Origin: Methanococcoides sp052057775
Lineage (GTDB): Archaea > Halobacteriota > Methanosarcinia > Methanosarcinales > Methanosarcinaceae
Direction of reading: 5' to 3'
DNA length: 64,000 bases
NCBI RefSeq assembly: GCF_052057775.1
Contig: NZ_CP195121.1
Coordinates: 2,232,001-2,296,000, forward strand
The notes under the pieces: generated by a model
Databases searched by the model: none
Seen by the model: the letters and a program-made list of their open reading frames with translations, nothing else
What the model was told of the DNA's origin: nothing
Translations under genes and position numbers: made by a program
Shown here: piece after piece, positions 51,041 through 59,887 of the stretch
Layout of the letters: every line of letters begins with the position of its first letter
Numbering within the stretch: the stretch's first letter is position 1

Positions 51041-51097
51041 TTTCTCTTCTATGAGATCAACCCCTTAAGTTCTATTAGAATGACTGCTTCTAATGTA

Positions 51098-52402
51098 TTA
51101 TATCTTTCTGTTATCGATCACTTTCTTTGCCTTGCCCATTGAACGTGGCAGTGAGCCGTGTTCAACAAGCTCGACCTTGACAGCAAGATTCAGTACGCTC
51201 TTAAGGGCTGCACCAACCTTCTTCTCAAGTTCCATGAGATCATTGATCTTGTCACTGAAAGCAGCCTCGTTCATTTCGATCTGGACCTTCATGACATCCA
51301 GCTCGTTGATCCTGTCAACAATGATCATGAAGTGCTCACCTACCTCAGGGATCTTCATAAGGACCGATTCCACCTGTCCCGGGAAGACATTGATCCCACG
51401 AACGATAAGCATATCATCAGCACGTCCGAGCACACGCATGATGCGTGGGTGTGTACGTCCGCACTCACACTGCTCCCAGTTAAGTACGGTGATATCACCG
51501 ATCCTGTACCTGATGAGCGGCAATGCTTCTTTGACCAGTGTTGTGATCACAAGTTCTCCACGCTCCCCATTTGCAACGGGTTCACCGGTCTCGGGGTTGA
51601 TGACCTCTACAAGGAACTGGTCTGCCCATATGTGGATACCGTTCTGGTACTGGCATTCCGTAAAAAGAGGGCCGCTAAGTTCGGATGTTCCGAAGATGTC
51701 GTATGCTTTGATACCTGTGGACTCCTCTATCCTCTGACGCATCTCCTCTGACCATGGTTCAGCACCAAGTACACCAACACGAAGCTTTGTGTCTTCCTGG
51801 AAGCTTATTCCGAGCTCCCTTGCTGCCTCGATCATGAACAAAAGATAGGAAGGAGTACATGCGATCGCAGTAGTACCAAGATCCTGCATGAGCTCGATCT
51901 GCCTTTCAGTATTACCCGAACTTGTGGGGAGAACCGTACAGCCTGCTTCCTCGGCACCATAGTGCATACCAAGACCACCTGTGAAAAGGCCGTATCCATA
52001 TCCGATCTGCATGACATCATCCCTGCCTACACCGATGGATGTCAATGCACGTGCAAGGGAAGTTGACCATGCTTTGATGTCATTGTCGGTATAACCGACA
52101 ACCGTAGGCTTACCGGTGGTTCCGGATGAAACGTGGAATCGTACAAGCTTGTTGTTCGGTACACAGAACATACCTGTAGGATAGGTGTCCCTAAGGTCCT
52201 GCTTGAATGTGAACGGAAGCTTTGTAACATCATCCAGTGTCTTTATGTCCTCAGGCTTTACGCCCGCATCATCGAACCTCTTCCTGTAAAAAGGAGAATG
52301 CTCATAGACATATTTCACGAGCTGACATAATTTCTGCTCCTGTACTTTTTTTAACTCATCGACAGGCATTCTCTCGATCTGTGGATTCCAGTATTCTATC
52401 AT
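51098..52402 (-). CDS. Phenylacetate-CoA ligase-type aryl acid activating enzyme
   Basis: A 434-residue ANL enzyme of the PaaK type: HVSSGTTGKPTVVGYT (P-loop), IFGTSELSGPLFTE, and RYRIGDITVLNWEQCECGRTHP with RVLGRADDM (A7/A8). It forms aryl-CoA from phenylacetate or indoleacetate with ATP and CoA. In methanogens it works with indolepyruvate oxidoreductase to make aromatic amino acids from exogenous aryl acids. No IorAB genes are in this window. Pairs with the ACT protein. Confidence 0.92.
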   Translation of the reverse strand: MIEYWNPQIERMPVDELKKVQEQKLCQLVKYVYEHSPFYRKRFDDAGVKPEDIKTLDDVTKLPFTFKQDLRDTYPTGMFCVPNNKLVRFHVSSGTTGKPTVVGYTDNDIKAWSTSLARALTSIGVGRDDVMQIGYGYGLFTGGLGMHYGAEEAGCTVLPTSSGNTERQIELMQDLGTTAIACTPSYLLFMIEAARELGISFQEDTKLRVGVLGAEPWSEEMRQRIEESTGIKAYDIFGTSELSGPLFTECQYQNGIHIWADQFLVEVINPETGEPVANGERGELVITTLVKEALPLIRYRIGDITVLNWEQCECGRTHPRIMRVLGRADDMLIVRGINVFPGQVESVLMKIPEVGEHFMIIVDRINELDVMKVQIEMNEAAFSDKINDLMELEKKVGAALKSVLNLAVKVELVEHGSLPRSMGKAKKVIDNRKI

Positions 52403-52451
52403 AGTATCACACTATTGTTGATTAATATTGATGATGGTTTTTCATAACCAT

Positions 52452-53417
52452 TTATAAACTCAACGGGTTTTCCTTTCCCTGCAATATTTGTTTTACAGAC
52501 TCGACGCACTCAAAGAGAACAGTGTCCATATCTGCAACGACATCAATTCCTGCAGCACCGGCATGACCGCCACCGGTACCCTCATAGTTATTACTGATCT
52601 CCTCCATGATCCTGCCAAGGTTAACACCTGCATTCACAGCATCACGTTTTGCACGACCGCTGACCCTTATGCTATCGCCCCTGGCAGTTCCGACAAAAGC
52701 AACATCCCCGCCAATGTTGATCAGCATGGAAGATGCAGAGCCTCCAAAGGAGCTCACATTGGATGTTACAACAAGCCAGTCACCAACACGCTCAATTTTT
52801 GCACGTGAAGCAGACTTTAGCATCGCGATCCTCATTGAAACGTCCTGAGGAGTGGATGCCATAAGGTCAAGGACTTCTGCATACTCCACACCACTTGACT
52901 CGATGATCTCGCCAAAGGTCTTGAAGGTCTTGCTTGTGGCATGCTTGAAATGACCGGTATCCGTAACTATCCCTGCCATTAGCCCAAGTGCCATCCTGTG
53001 CATGATGGGAGCACCCATGCAGTTGAGGACATCATAAACGATCTCTGCCACAGACGTTGCATTGCGGTGAAGATAAAAAGAAGCATTTTCTGTAAGTGCG
53101 GTAGTTGCATGATGGTCTATCACACAATAATTAGAAAGTTCTATATCATTAAGCTGTGCGCTGGTAGATGTATCTACTACGACTACCAGATCATAATCAT
53201 TCGGATCCGGGCCTTCTACTACATCGATCTCCAGTTTATCTACAAGAAGGGATGCAACCCTGTTACACCCATCAACTAGACCAACGGTCCCCCCTATTGC
53301 CTCAGAGAGCGCAAATGCACTACTTATGGCATCAGGATCGGCATTACGATGGCATAGATATAAGATATTGTGATAATCCAGAAGTCGATTGTAAAAGCCA
53401 GCTTCATCAACCTGCAT
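52452..53417 (-). CDS. DHH-family phosphoesterase (NrnA/RecJ-like)
   Basis: A 321-residue two-domain phosphoesterase: the N-terminal catalytic domain has HRNADPDAISSAFAL, VVVVDTSTSAQL and IDHHATTAL (the DHH motif); the C-terminal DHHA1 domain ends with GTGGGHAGAAGID. It hydrolyses small oligoribonucleotides, pAp or cyclic dinucleotide products; substrate unsure. No signal peptide. It opens a minus-strand run after the aryl-CoA ligase, 49 bases away. Confidence 0.9.
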   Translation of the reverse strand: MQVDEAGFYNRLLDYHNILYLCHRNADPDAISSAFALSEAIGGTVGLVDGCNRVASLLVDKLEIDVVEGPDPNDYDLVVVVDTSTSAQLNDIELSNYCVIDHHATTALTENASFYLHRNATSVAEIVYDVLNCMGAPIMHRMALGLMAGIVTDTGHFKHATSKTFKTFGEIIESSGVEYAEVLDLMASTPQDVSMRIAMLKSASRAKIERVGDWLVVTSNVSSFGGSASSMLINIGGDVAFVGTARGDSIRVSGRAKRDAVNAGVNLGRIMEEISNNYEGTGGGHAGAAGIDVVADMDTVLFECVESVKQILQGKENPLSL

Positions 53418-53499
53418 TGCTACCTCTCATCCTTTCACGAGAGCATGATCCACAGGGACACGGGCTCACGTAAAAAGATAATCGGCGGGTTTACAAGGA

Positions 53500-53853
53500 T
53501 TACTGTCCCTGTGTACCCATTGACTGCTGAAGTTGTTCCTGAAGCTGGGTAAAACGCTTTGAGATGCGCTCTTCCTGACGGGAGATGGACTGAAGCCTCA
53601 ATGAAAGTGTCTCAAGCCTCTCATTCAACTTTGCCATGGTATCTTCCTTGTTGGACTGGATCTGGAGATCTCCTACAGCCCTGTAAACAACAGCATCATC
53701 TGAAAGTTTCTCAAGCTCCTCAAGCGCCATTTCGATCTCTTTCTGCATGGAAGACATCTGATTCTTCTGCATTGCAAGAGACTGCGCCTGCTGCTGAACC
53801 TGCTGCAACTGCGCAAGCTGGTTCTGTACTTGTGGGGGTATTTCTGAACTCAT
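53500..53853 (-). CDS. pfdB: Prefoldin beta subunit
   Basis: A 117-residue prefoldin beta: two long coiled-coil helices (Gln-rich QNQLAQLQQVQQQAQSLAMQ and a C-terminal helix from KLNERLETLSLRLQSISRQE) joined by the short beta hairpin DAVVYRAVGDLQIQS. With prefoldin alpha (not here) it forms the hexameric holdase feeding the thermosome. Follows Pcc1 with an 84-base gap, the usual order in methanogens. Confidence 0.96.
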   Translation of the reverse strand: MSSEIPPQVQNQLAQLQQVQQQAQSLAMQKNQMSSMQKEIEMALEELEKLSDDAVVYRAVGDLQIQSNKEDTMAKLNERLETLSLRLQSISRQEERISKRFTQLQEQLQQSMGTQGQ

Positions 53854-53937
53854 TTTGGTTTCACCTGACCACAGAATAAACCTGAAATGATTTTAATGTT
53901 TCTATCAGCAGGAAACTAAAACAGAAAGCAGGGCATC

Positions 53938-54192
53938 TCATACGTCTTTACGGGCAACCCTGGCAACCTCACATACATCATGAGCGATCTGCACAAGACG
54001 AAGCCATGTGTTCAGTGTGGAACGCATGGAGATCATGTCATCGGAGCTGATCGTCATCACAAGAGAAGATACCCTGACCTCCACATCCACAGAAGACCTG
54101 TCGGTCACAGTACATTCCAGTTCCGGCAGAATAGCCCTGTAAACGGCTTCCGGATCATCCATCAGTATCACTGATTCAGACAGTAATTTCAA
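53938..54192 (-). CDS. KEOPS complex subunit Pcc1
   Basis: An 84-residue Pcc1-type protein: ESVILMDDPEAVYRAILPE, then SSVDVEVRVSSLVMTISSDDMISMRSTLNTWLRL (in parts). It dimerises the KEOPS complex, which makes t6A37 in tRNA. The ATG overlaps the Brix gene stop by 4 bases. Other KEOPS subunits (Kae1, Bud32, Cgi121) are elsewhere. Confidence 0.88.
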   Translation of the reverse strand: MKLLSESVILMDDPEAVYRAILPELECTVTDRSSVDVEVRVSSLVMTISSDDMISMRSTLNTWLRLVQIAHDVCEVARVARKDV

Positions 54193-54656
54193 TCAGCTGC
54201 CTCCGCTACCCTGTAGCTCTTAATGTTAAATCTGAAAAGCAACCTTCCGGAATAGAAGAACTCCATACGGTCGTCTTCAACTCTGATACATTTGGATATG
54301 CCATCACAATCACCCTGATAGATATCAAAGTAATGTGCAATGAGTTCACCCAATTCAGAATCACCCGCCAGGACAGGTTCAACGGATTTGAGATTGGTAA
54401 ACTTATAGTCTTCAGGGTAGAACATGCTCAGACGAATGGACAAAAGTTCTTCCCCATCCTCGCCATAGAAAATGAAACTGCCCGGACTACCATGATAATC
54501 ACCAACAACAACTACATGAGGGTCGTCGGAATGTGACATAATGTCAGCAAGACCCATTTTCCCCCGGGTCAGATATTTACAATTAAAAAAAGTTGCCAAA
54601 TACTTGCACAACGTGCGAGTATTGACAGAAGGTTTGCGAGAAGAAGTGATTAGCAT
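54189..54656 (-). CDS. Brix-domain ribosome biogenesis protein
   Basis: A 155-residue Brix/Imp4-like protein beginning MLITSSRKPSVNTRTLCKYL, which is the family signature, with VVVGDYHGSPGSFIFYG in the middle. In archaea single Brix proteins help assemble rRNA. It starts 6 bases after the Rpo12 stop and overlaps Pcc1. Confidence 0.92.
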   Translation of the reverse strand: MLITSSRKPSVNTRTLCKYLATFFNCKYLTRGKMGLADIMSHSDDPHVVVVGDYHGSPGSFIFYGEDGEELLSIRLSMFYPEDYKFTNLKSVEPVLAGDSELGELIAHYFDIYQGDCDGISKCIRVEDDRMEFFYSGRLLFRFNIKSYRVAEAAD

Positions 54657-54662
54657 AACTTC

Positions 54663-54803
54663 TTACTCGGCTTTTACTGTTTTGATCGATGCCTGTGGCC
54701 TTTCCTTTACAAGTATCCTGTGTCCGCAGTAAGGACAGCGGATACCTGTATATTCATAGTCGATCTCGACCGGGCGCTTGCATCGGGTACACTTATAGTC
54801 CAT
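54663..54803 (-). CDS. rpoP: RNA polymerase subunit Rpo12 (RpoP)
   Basis: A 46-residue zinc-ribbon protein: DYKCTRCKRPVEIDYEY and IRCPYCGHRILVKERPQ. Two CxxC pairs bind zinc; the subunit sits at the Rpo3/Rpo10/Rpo11 end of RNA polymerase. Too short for common gene-size cut-offs but unmistakable. Start ATG 54803, stop TAA 54663, 4 bases after the L37Ae stop. Confidence 0.97.
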   Translation of the reverse strand: MDYKCTRCKRPVEIDYEYTGIRCPYCGHRILVKERPQASIKTVKAE

Positions 54804-54807
54804 ATGA

Positions 54808-55095
54808 TTACTCTACCTGTTCAGTGGCTTTCTTAACAGACCTCATTACAGTACTACCTACTGTAGTAGTTGGAAGGTATGTGCCACCTGCAAAGGTATA
54901 TCCACATTTTTTACATTTCCAGATGCCAGTCCCAACTCTCTTAACAGTCAGGCGTGCACAGTTTGCACACTTGTGTGGCATGTGCATCTTTTCTTCAAGA
55001 TCCGCAACCAACTTACGGTCTCTTCTACCATAGCGTGTACCGAATCTTCCTGCAGATCGGGACACACGTCCTTTCCTTGAGTATTTTTTTGCCAT
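54808..55095 (-). CDS. rpl37ae: 50S ribosomal protein L37Ae (L43e)
   Basis: A 95-residue L37Ae with a C4 zinc finger HKCANCARLTV...GIWKCKKCGYTFAGG and the N-terminal GRFGTRYGRRDRK. Upstream GGAGACGATTATA supports the ATG. Part of the Rrp42-L37Ae-Rpo12-Brix-Pcc1-prefoldin order shared by euryarchaea. Confidence 0.97.
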   Translation of the reverse strand: MAKKYSRKGRVSRSAGRFGTRYGRRDRKLVADLEEKMHMPHKCANCARLTVKRVGTGIWKCKKCGYTFAGGTYLPTTTVGSTVMRSVKKATEQVE

Positions 55096-55187
55096 TATAA
55101 TCGTCTCCTTGATAGGGATTCCTTATTAATCGGGTTATAATGATCGAATTAATCGTTATGAGCTGCTACGATGAACATCGATCGAAC

Positions 55188-55970
55188 TTATATGTTGAGG
55201 AGGTGCTCCTCCCTTATCTTAGCGCCTATTTCACATGATTTTTCAACAGCTTTCAGGAATTTCTCTTCTGAAAGCAAGCCTGCACCACTCTTCTGCATTG
55301 CGCAGATAGAACCGTCCTGATTTGAAACGATGGTGATCTTTGTATCACAGATAGACTCTTCGTTGTTGCTTGCATCAATGAAGTACTCACCTCCGACGTT
55401 GACAAAGGTAAGTGATACAGGCATCTCACGAATAGGCATCTTCATATCTTCGCCACGGCCTTCACGTTCTGCCGGAACCGTTGCAGTCATAAGCGCTGCA
55501 ATTGCACCAAGTGATGCTGCATCGAGCAGGTTTCCACTGTCATTAAGGACATGGACATCTATAAAGACCATCCAGACCTCTTCTCCTTCCGTAATACACA
55601 ACTTGTTTAAATCAATTGCGCCTGATTCACGAATTCCGCGGTCCACCACACGTGCCATTTCAATAGCATTCTCCCTTGGAGGACCTGCTTCAAAGTCCGG
55701 TGAAGCGATCGGGTTCAATTCCATGCTGGTAATGATAACACCCTGGTCAGCAGAATCCGGGAAAGGTGTGCCTACCTGAAGCTTTACACCCACAAGTACC
55801 TGAGTTTCACCAAAATAGACCCTTGCAGAACCCTCTGCCTTGTCTATAACATTGGTCTCAAGCCTTATGTCACGCATTTCATCGAATGCACGACCATCTT
55901 CACGCTGACCCTTGAGAGCCAGATTGAATATATAATCTTTTTTAAGTCTGGACATCGCTTCATTGCTCAT
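55188..55970 (-). CDS. rrp42: Exosome subunit Rrp42
   Basis: A 260-residue RNase PH-like subunit, catalytically inactive, pairing with Rrp41 in the hexameric exosome ring. Motifs: GQREDGRAFDEMRDIRLETN, VLNDSGNLLDAASLGAIAAL and ETHV-type equivalents. ATG 55970 overlaps the Rrp41 stop as ATGA, after GGTGAGAAATT. Usual length. Confidence 0.96.
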   Translation of the reverse strand: MSNEAMSRLKKDYIFNLALKGQREDGRAFDEMRDIRLETNVIDKAEGSARVYFGETQVLVGVKLQVGTPFPDSADQGVIITSMELNPIASPDFEAGPPRENAIEMARVVDRGIRESGAIDLNKLCITEGEEVWMVFIDVHVLNDSGNLLDAASLGAIAALMTATVPAEREGRGEDMKMPIREMPVSLTFVNVGGEYFIDASNNEESICDTKITIVSNQDGSICAMQKSGAGLLSEEKFLKAVEKSCEIGAKIREEHLLNI

Positions 55971-57040
55971 AATTTCTCACCTTCTTCCTCAGGCACTGAA
56001 GCACTTTCATCATCTGCTGTTTCTTCAGCGTATTCTTCGTCGGCTGCCTCATCCTCTTCTTCGTCCTCATCCTCGGTCACTTCAAATTCAGTGACGTCCT
56101 CTTCGAACATAGCTTCAGCCTCTTCTTCGCCCTCATCCTCGGTCACTTCAAATTCAGTGACGTCCTCTTCGAACATAGCTTCAGCCTCTTCTGTATCCTC
56201 TTCGTCTTCAAGATCATCGACGTCTTCCACAGTTTCCTCTTCTTCAACTGTTTCAGGAATACCTTCCTCTTCTTCCAAAGCGAGCTCAGCCTGAAGTTCA
56301 GCATCTTCCAGGATCTCTTCCTCTTCAACGGTACCGAACTTTGACATCAGAGCAGCTTTCTGTATCTCAAAGATCTGCTCACAGCCTTTCTTTACCATCT
56401 CGATACCTTTGTTGATCTCCTCAACGGTGAGATTTCCATCCATCTGCAACAGAGTTATTTCACCATCCTCTGTCATTGCGATAGGCAGATCGGCATCACC
56501 ATAGTTGTCCTCAGGTTTGTTAAGGTCAAGCACAAGCTGACCATCCACCTTACCGACAGCACAGGCAGCCACCAGACCCTTCATAGGGATACCTGCATCC
56601 ACCAGTGCAAGTGTTGCAGCATTGATAGCAGCCGTCCTTGTACCGGCATCTGCCTGAAGGACCTCTGCGAACACATCGATCACAGCAGATGGGTAATACT
56701 GCTTCATGACAACAGGCTCGAATGCTTCTCCGCTTACCTTGGATATCTCAGTACTTCTTCTGCTTGGGCCTGGCCTTATTCGGTCCTCTACAGAGAAAGC
56801 TGCCATGTTGTACCTGTACCTAACAAGGGCCTCACCCGGGCGCTGAAGCCTGCGTGGGTGGAGTTCCCTTGGACCATAGACAGCAGCAATGACCTTGTTA
56901 TTACCCCATTCAAGATAACAGGAACCATCTGCCCTTGAGAGGACACCCATCTCAACGGTCATCGGGCGGATCTCATCGACACGCCTGCCATCAAGACGGA
57001 TCCCGTTCTCATCAATAAATTTTTCCGGTTTATCACTCAT
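55967..57040 (-). CDS. rrp41: Exosome catalytic subunit Rrp41 with long acidic C-terminal extension
   Basis: A 357-residue Rrp41. Residues ~1-238 are the phosphorolytic RNase PH domain (GIRLDGRRVDEIRPM, YGPRELHPRR, ALVDAGIPMKG, and DADLPIAMTEDGEI). The remaining ~115 residues are an extraordinarily acidic Glu/Asp tail absent from typical ~240-residue archaeal Rrp41. It contains two copies of a 22-residue unit with AMFEEDVTEFEVTEDE. Start at ATG 57040 after GGAGATTGA. Degrades or tails RNA from its 3' end in the exosome with Rrp42 and Rrp4, both adjacent. Confidence 0.95.
   Translation of the reverse strand: MSDKPEKFIDENGIRLDGRRVDEIRPMTVEMGVLSRADGSCYLEWGNNKVIAAVYGPRELHPRRLQRPGEALVRYRYNMAAFSVEDRIRPGPSRRSTEISKVSGEAFEPVVMKQYYPSAVIDVFAEVLQADAGTRTAAINAATLALVDAGIPMKGLVAACAVGKVDGQLVLDLNKPEDNYGDADLPIAMTEDGEITLLQMDGNLTVEEINKGIEMVKKGCEQIFEIQKAALMSKFGTVEEEEILEDAELQAELALEEEEGIPETVEEEETVEDVDDLEDEEDTEEAEAMFEEDVTEFEVTEDEGEEEAEAMFEEDVTEFEVTEDEDEEEDEAADEEYAEETADDESASVPEEEGEKL
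56065..56192. repeat. 66-bp tandem duplication in rrp41
   Basis: Two copies of a 66-base unit (56065-56130 and 56131-56192) are identical for about 62 bases, even at third codon positions. The duplication is in frame and encodes the 22-residue acidic unit twice. Lack of synonymous change points to a recent event. Confidence 0.95.
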
Positions 57041-57090
57041 ATTCAATCTCCAATTTCATCTCTTTACTCCCATAATTCAGCAGGCCCGGC

Positions 57091-57879
57091 TCATGCCTCA
57101 TCTACATCCTCATCCAAAAGGGCATCGACCTTACGATAGGTTTCTTCTGAAACATTGTCCTCCTTTGCGGGCAGAGATGACCTTTCTTCCTCTATCAGCT
57201 CATCCGCATCCGACACAGAAACCTCTTCGGGTTCGTTTTTAAGGAACCTGCTCACTTTATCCGTTAAACCGGATATATGAGATTCACGTTCGATCATTTT
57301 GATCGCATCTGCCAGATGATCCATTTCACCTGCATTACCATTGATCCAGATACGACCGTTCTTTCCTACAAAAATATCACAGCCGGACTCCTTTTTAAGG
57401 ATCGAGACCATGGAACCGCTGTGACCGATAACACGTGGCACCTTTGCAGGCATTACATCAATTATGCGGCCTTTTGTCAGCACTCTCGTACCAGGCTCAC
57501 GCATGGTAAGCTCCACTTTCATGGACTTGCTGACATCCTTTACACGAACGATCACGCAATCCCCGATATTCATATACTTCCTCATTTCCGAGGAGTCAAC
57601 ACGTTTAGGGTATTCGGAAACATGAAGCAATCCGTCATAAGGAGAACCAGTTTCCAATATCCAATTCGAAGGTGTCACATCAATTACAGTACCGATTATG
57701 AAATCCTTACGTGAAGGAAGATACTTTCCTGAAAAAGGTACAACTGAAACTTTGTTCTTGACGTTTGCTATTCCGTAGAGCAAGGAATAGACCTTGCCGT
57801 CCTTTATGTATGTTCCCGCACCGGACATATTCTCCTCATCAGAGAGAAGTTGTCCGGGGATTACGATTTTTCGATCCAT
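57091..57879 (-). CDS. rrp4: Exosome cap subunit Rrp4
   Basis: A 262-residue Rrp4: N-terminal domain (VIPGQLLSDEENMSGAGTYI), S1 domain (about 60-140, DFIIGTVIDVTPSNWILETG) and KH domain with GHSGSMVSILKKESGCDIFVGKNG (in parts) plus an acidic C-terminal extension. It caps the exosome ring and binds substrate RNA. ATG after GAGGCTAGTTC. Transcribed before Rrp41 and after SBDS. Confidence 0.95.
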   Translation of the reverse strand: MDRKIVIPGQLLSDEENMSGAGTYIKDGKVYSLLYGIANVKNKVSVVPFSGKYLPSRKDFIIGTVIDVTPSNWILETGSPYDGLLHVSEYPKRVDSSEMRKYMNIGDCVIVRVKDVSKSMKVELTMREPGTRVLTKGRIIDVMPAKVPRVIGHSGSMVSILKKESGCDIFVGKNGRIWINGNAGEMDHLADAIKMIERESHISGLTDKVSRFLKNEPEEVSVSDADELIEEERSSLPAKEDNVSEETYRKVDALLDEDVDEA

Positions 57880-57890
57880 GAACTAGCCTC

Positions 57891-58583
57891 TTACAAAAGT
57901 TTGGTTTCAGCATCCCCTTTTGTCAGATGGTTAACAAGGCCGTAAAAGTCATTCTGCAATCCGGCAGGCATCTTTATAACAGCAACCCAGGATCCATCGT
58001 TATCCCACCTATCTTTGAGTATTGTACCGAACTTTGCGATCTCACCGTAGGATTTTCCAGCATAATCCACAGGAACCTTTACCTCGATCTCCACTTCCTC
58101 AAAGCGGATAGGTATGATAGGCCTGATAGCCTTCATTACGATGTTCACCTGTTCATCAACGCTCTTGAGGGGATCGACGTGGATCTTTGCCTCTTCCATT
58201 GCCTTCTCGATACGGGCAGGTGGATGAGGTGTCCTGGTCTGTGGATTAATGGCATTCTGTGCAATAATGGAGATGATCTGCTTCGTCTTCTCCTCAAGGA
58301 TGTGCTGCCTCTGCTCTTTTGTCAGCTGGAGGTCACCGTGCTTGATAATATATGCTGCGATCTCGAACACATTTGTAGTGCCGAATGCACTGGACAGATC
58401 AGACTCAGCGACGTGGTATCCTTTGTTAGCATCCTCAAAGACAGATTCGACTGCGAGGACATCCTCAATCTTTACGTCGCTGCCTTTCTTGAACTCCAGT
58501 GCTCCGTCAGGATCTACAAGCACTTCATAGTTTACGCTGCCTTTCTTTACCCTTGCAACCAATGATTCATCAAGTGATACCAT
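57891..58583 (-). CDS. SBDS/Sdo1 ribosome maturation protein
   Basis: A 230-residue archaeal SBDS: N-terminal domain (YEVLVDPDGALEFKKG), central helical domain (LTKEQRQHILEEKTKQIISI) and C-terminal ferredoxin-like domain (IPIRFEEVEIEVKVP). It releases aIF6 from 50S subunits. ATG after GGAGGGAGTAGAAT. Its position between the proteasome alpha and exosome genes is conserved in archaea. Confidence 0.96.
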   Translation of the reverse strand: MVSLDESLVARVKKGSVNYEVLVDPDGALEFKKGSDVKIEDVLAVESVFEDANKGYHVAESDLSSAFGTTNVFEIAAYIIKHGDLQLTKEQRQHILEEKTKQIISIIAQNAINPQTRTPHPPARIEKAMEEAKIHVDPLKSVDEQVNIVMKAIRPIIPIRFEEVEIEVKVPVDYAGKSYGEIAKFGTILKDRWDNDGSWVAVIKMPAGLQNDFYGLVNHLTKGDAETKLL

Positions 58584-58624
58584 ATTCTACTCCCTCCTAT
58601 GTTACTAAGCAATGTAAAAATAAA

Positions 58625-59410
58625 TCACTCTTCCTGCTGTTCTTCTGTTACTTCTTCGCCTTCTTCGCCTTCGGTGCTTTCCTTGTGTTCTTCAAGAATG
58701 CGTTCCACAAAGGATGCAACCTCATCTTCAGGGCATTTCCTGAACTTGCGATCTTCAAGGCTGACCATACCAACTTCAAGTGTGGATGCATCGAGTTTTA
58801 CATCCGTTGCCCTGTAAAGTGCTTCCATTCCAAGCATGACAGCTTCATCCATGGACATATCCTCAACATACTTTTCCTCAAAGGTCTCCATGAATATGTT
58901 GCGACCTGCACCAATGGCAGTAGCCTTGTACTCAAGCAATGCACCGCTAGGATCACTCTCGAAAAGCCTTGGTCTGTTATCATCGACGCCTGCTATCAAA
59001 AGGGCAGTACCGTAAGGACGAACTCCGCCATACTGTGTGTATGTCTGCTTGTGATCGCAGATCTTCTTGGAGAGGACCTCTACACCTATAGGCTCATCGT
59101 ATGTGACCATGTTAATCTGGGCTTCGACCCTTGCACGGTCTACAAGCGCACGTGCATCTGCAACAAGACCTGATGTTGCAACACCAATGTGCTCATCTAT
59201 CTGGAAGATCTTCTCAATAGATTCTGCCTCTATAAGTCTGCTTGTGATCCTTTTATCAACCAGCAGAACCACACCATCTTTTGCTTTTATGCCAGCTGCC
59301 GTAGTTCCTCTCTTGACAGCCTCCCTTGCATATTCTACCTGGAAGAGCCTTCCATCAGGACTAAAAACAGTAATTGCTCTATCATAACCCATTTGTGGTG
59401 CCATTTGCAT
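58625..59410 (-). CDS. psmA: Proteasome alpha subunit
   Basis: A 261-residue alpha subunit with the opening GYDRAITVFSPDGRLFQVEYAREAVKRG, which carries the H0 gate helix and YDR motif, and DKRITSRLIEAESIEKIFQI. It forms the outer rings of the 20S particle and docks PAN. An acidic C-terminal tail of ~20 residues follows. ATG 59410 has GGAGAT 8 bases upstream. The beta subunit is not in the window. Confidence 0.97.
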   Translation of the reverse strand: MQMAPQMGYDRAITVFSPDGRLFQVEYAREAVKRGTTAAGIKAKDGVVLLVDKRITSRLIEAESIEKIFQIDEHIGVATSGLVADARALVDRARVEAQINMVTYDEPIGVEVLSKKICDHKQTYTQYGGVRPYGTALLIAGVDDNRPRLFESDPSGALLEYKATAIGAGRNIFMETFEEKYVEDMSMDEAVMLGMEALYRATDVKLDASTLEVGMVSLEDRKFRKCPEDEVASFVERILEEHKESTEGEEGEEVTEEQQEE

Positions 59411-59524
59411 GATCTTTTATCTCCTACTATTTACTTTCATGATTCTAAAAAACGTATGAATAGAGTTTCTGTACATTCACTTTGTTCAATTATAACTTAA
59501 TTAAATTATTCTATATATGGCTGT

Positions 59525-59887
59525 TCATGGTTTTTCTTCAGGACTATATACCGTACACCCTTCTAAATACTTTTTTGTTGCTCCATGAACAGTTCCCGAA
59601 ATTCCCAGAACATGAACAATGACAGGTTTGCCATTGACAGAGGTTACCGAAGCGAGTACTGCACGAGTCATGTCAACCCTTTCCCGAACACAGCGGACAA
59701 CGCCTTTGGAATCCTCAAAATCAAGTAATCTGATATCACATTCACTGGAACCCATATCACCAACAAGAGCACCTGCACATGAGAATATCTCGCGAAGGAG
59801 ATCACTTCTTTCCAGGCCGTCCCCGCCTATAAGTTCAAAAGCAAAGTACCTCTTATTGGCACGCTGTGTAGGAGGCAGGATCTTCAC
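59525..59887 (-). CDS. rnp2: RNase P protein component 2 (Pop5)
   Basis: A 120-residue Pop5: KILPPTQRANKRYFAFELIG at the N-terminus and ASVTSVNGKPVIVHVLGISGT later. With Rpp30 it forms the catalytic-domain heterotetramer of archaeal RNase P. The ATG overlaps the Rpp30 stop (ATGA). RNase P RNA is not seen here. Confidence 0.94.
   Translation of the reverse strand: MKILPPTQRANKRYFAFELIGGDGLERSDLLREIFSCAGALVGDMGSSECDIRLLDFEDSKGVVRCVRERVDMTRAVLASVTSVNGKPVIVHVLGISGTVHGATKKYLEGCTVYSPEEKP

Noticed and set aside
56091..56294. Ser-rich plus-strand frame opposite rrp41
   Set aside because: Antisense reading of the Glu/Asp-coding tail (GAA/GAT read as TTC/ATC and TCT/TCA); no start signal.
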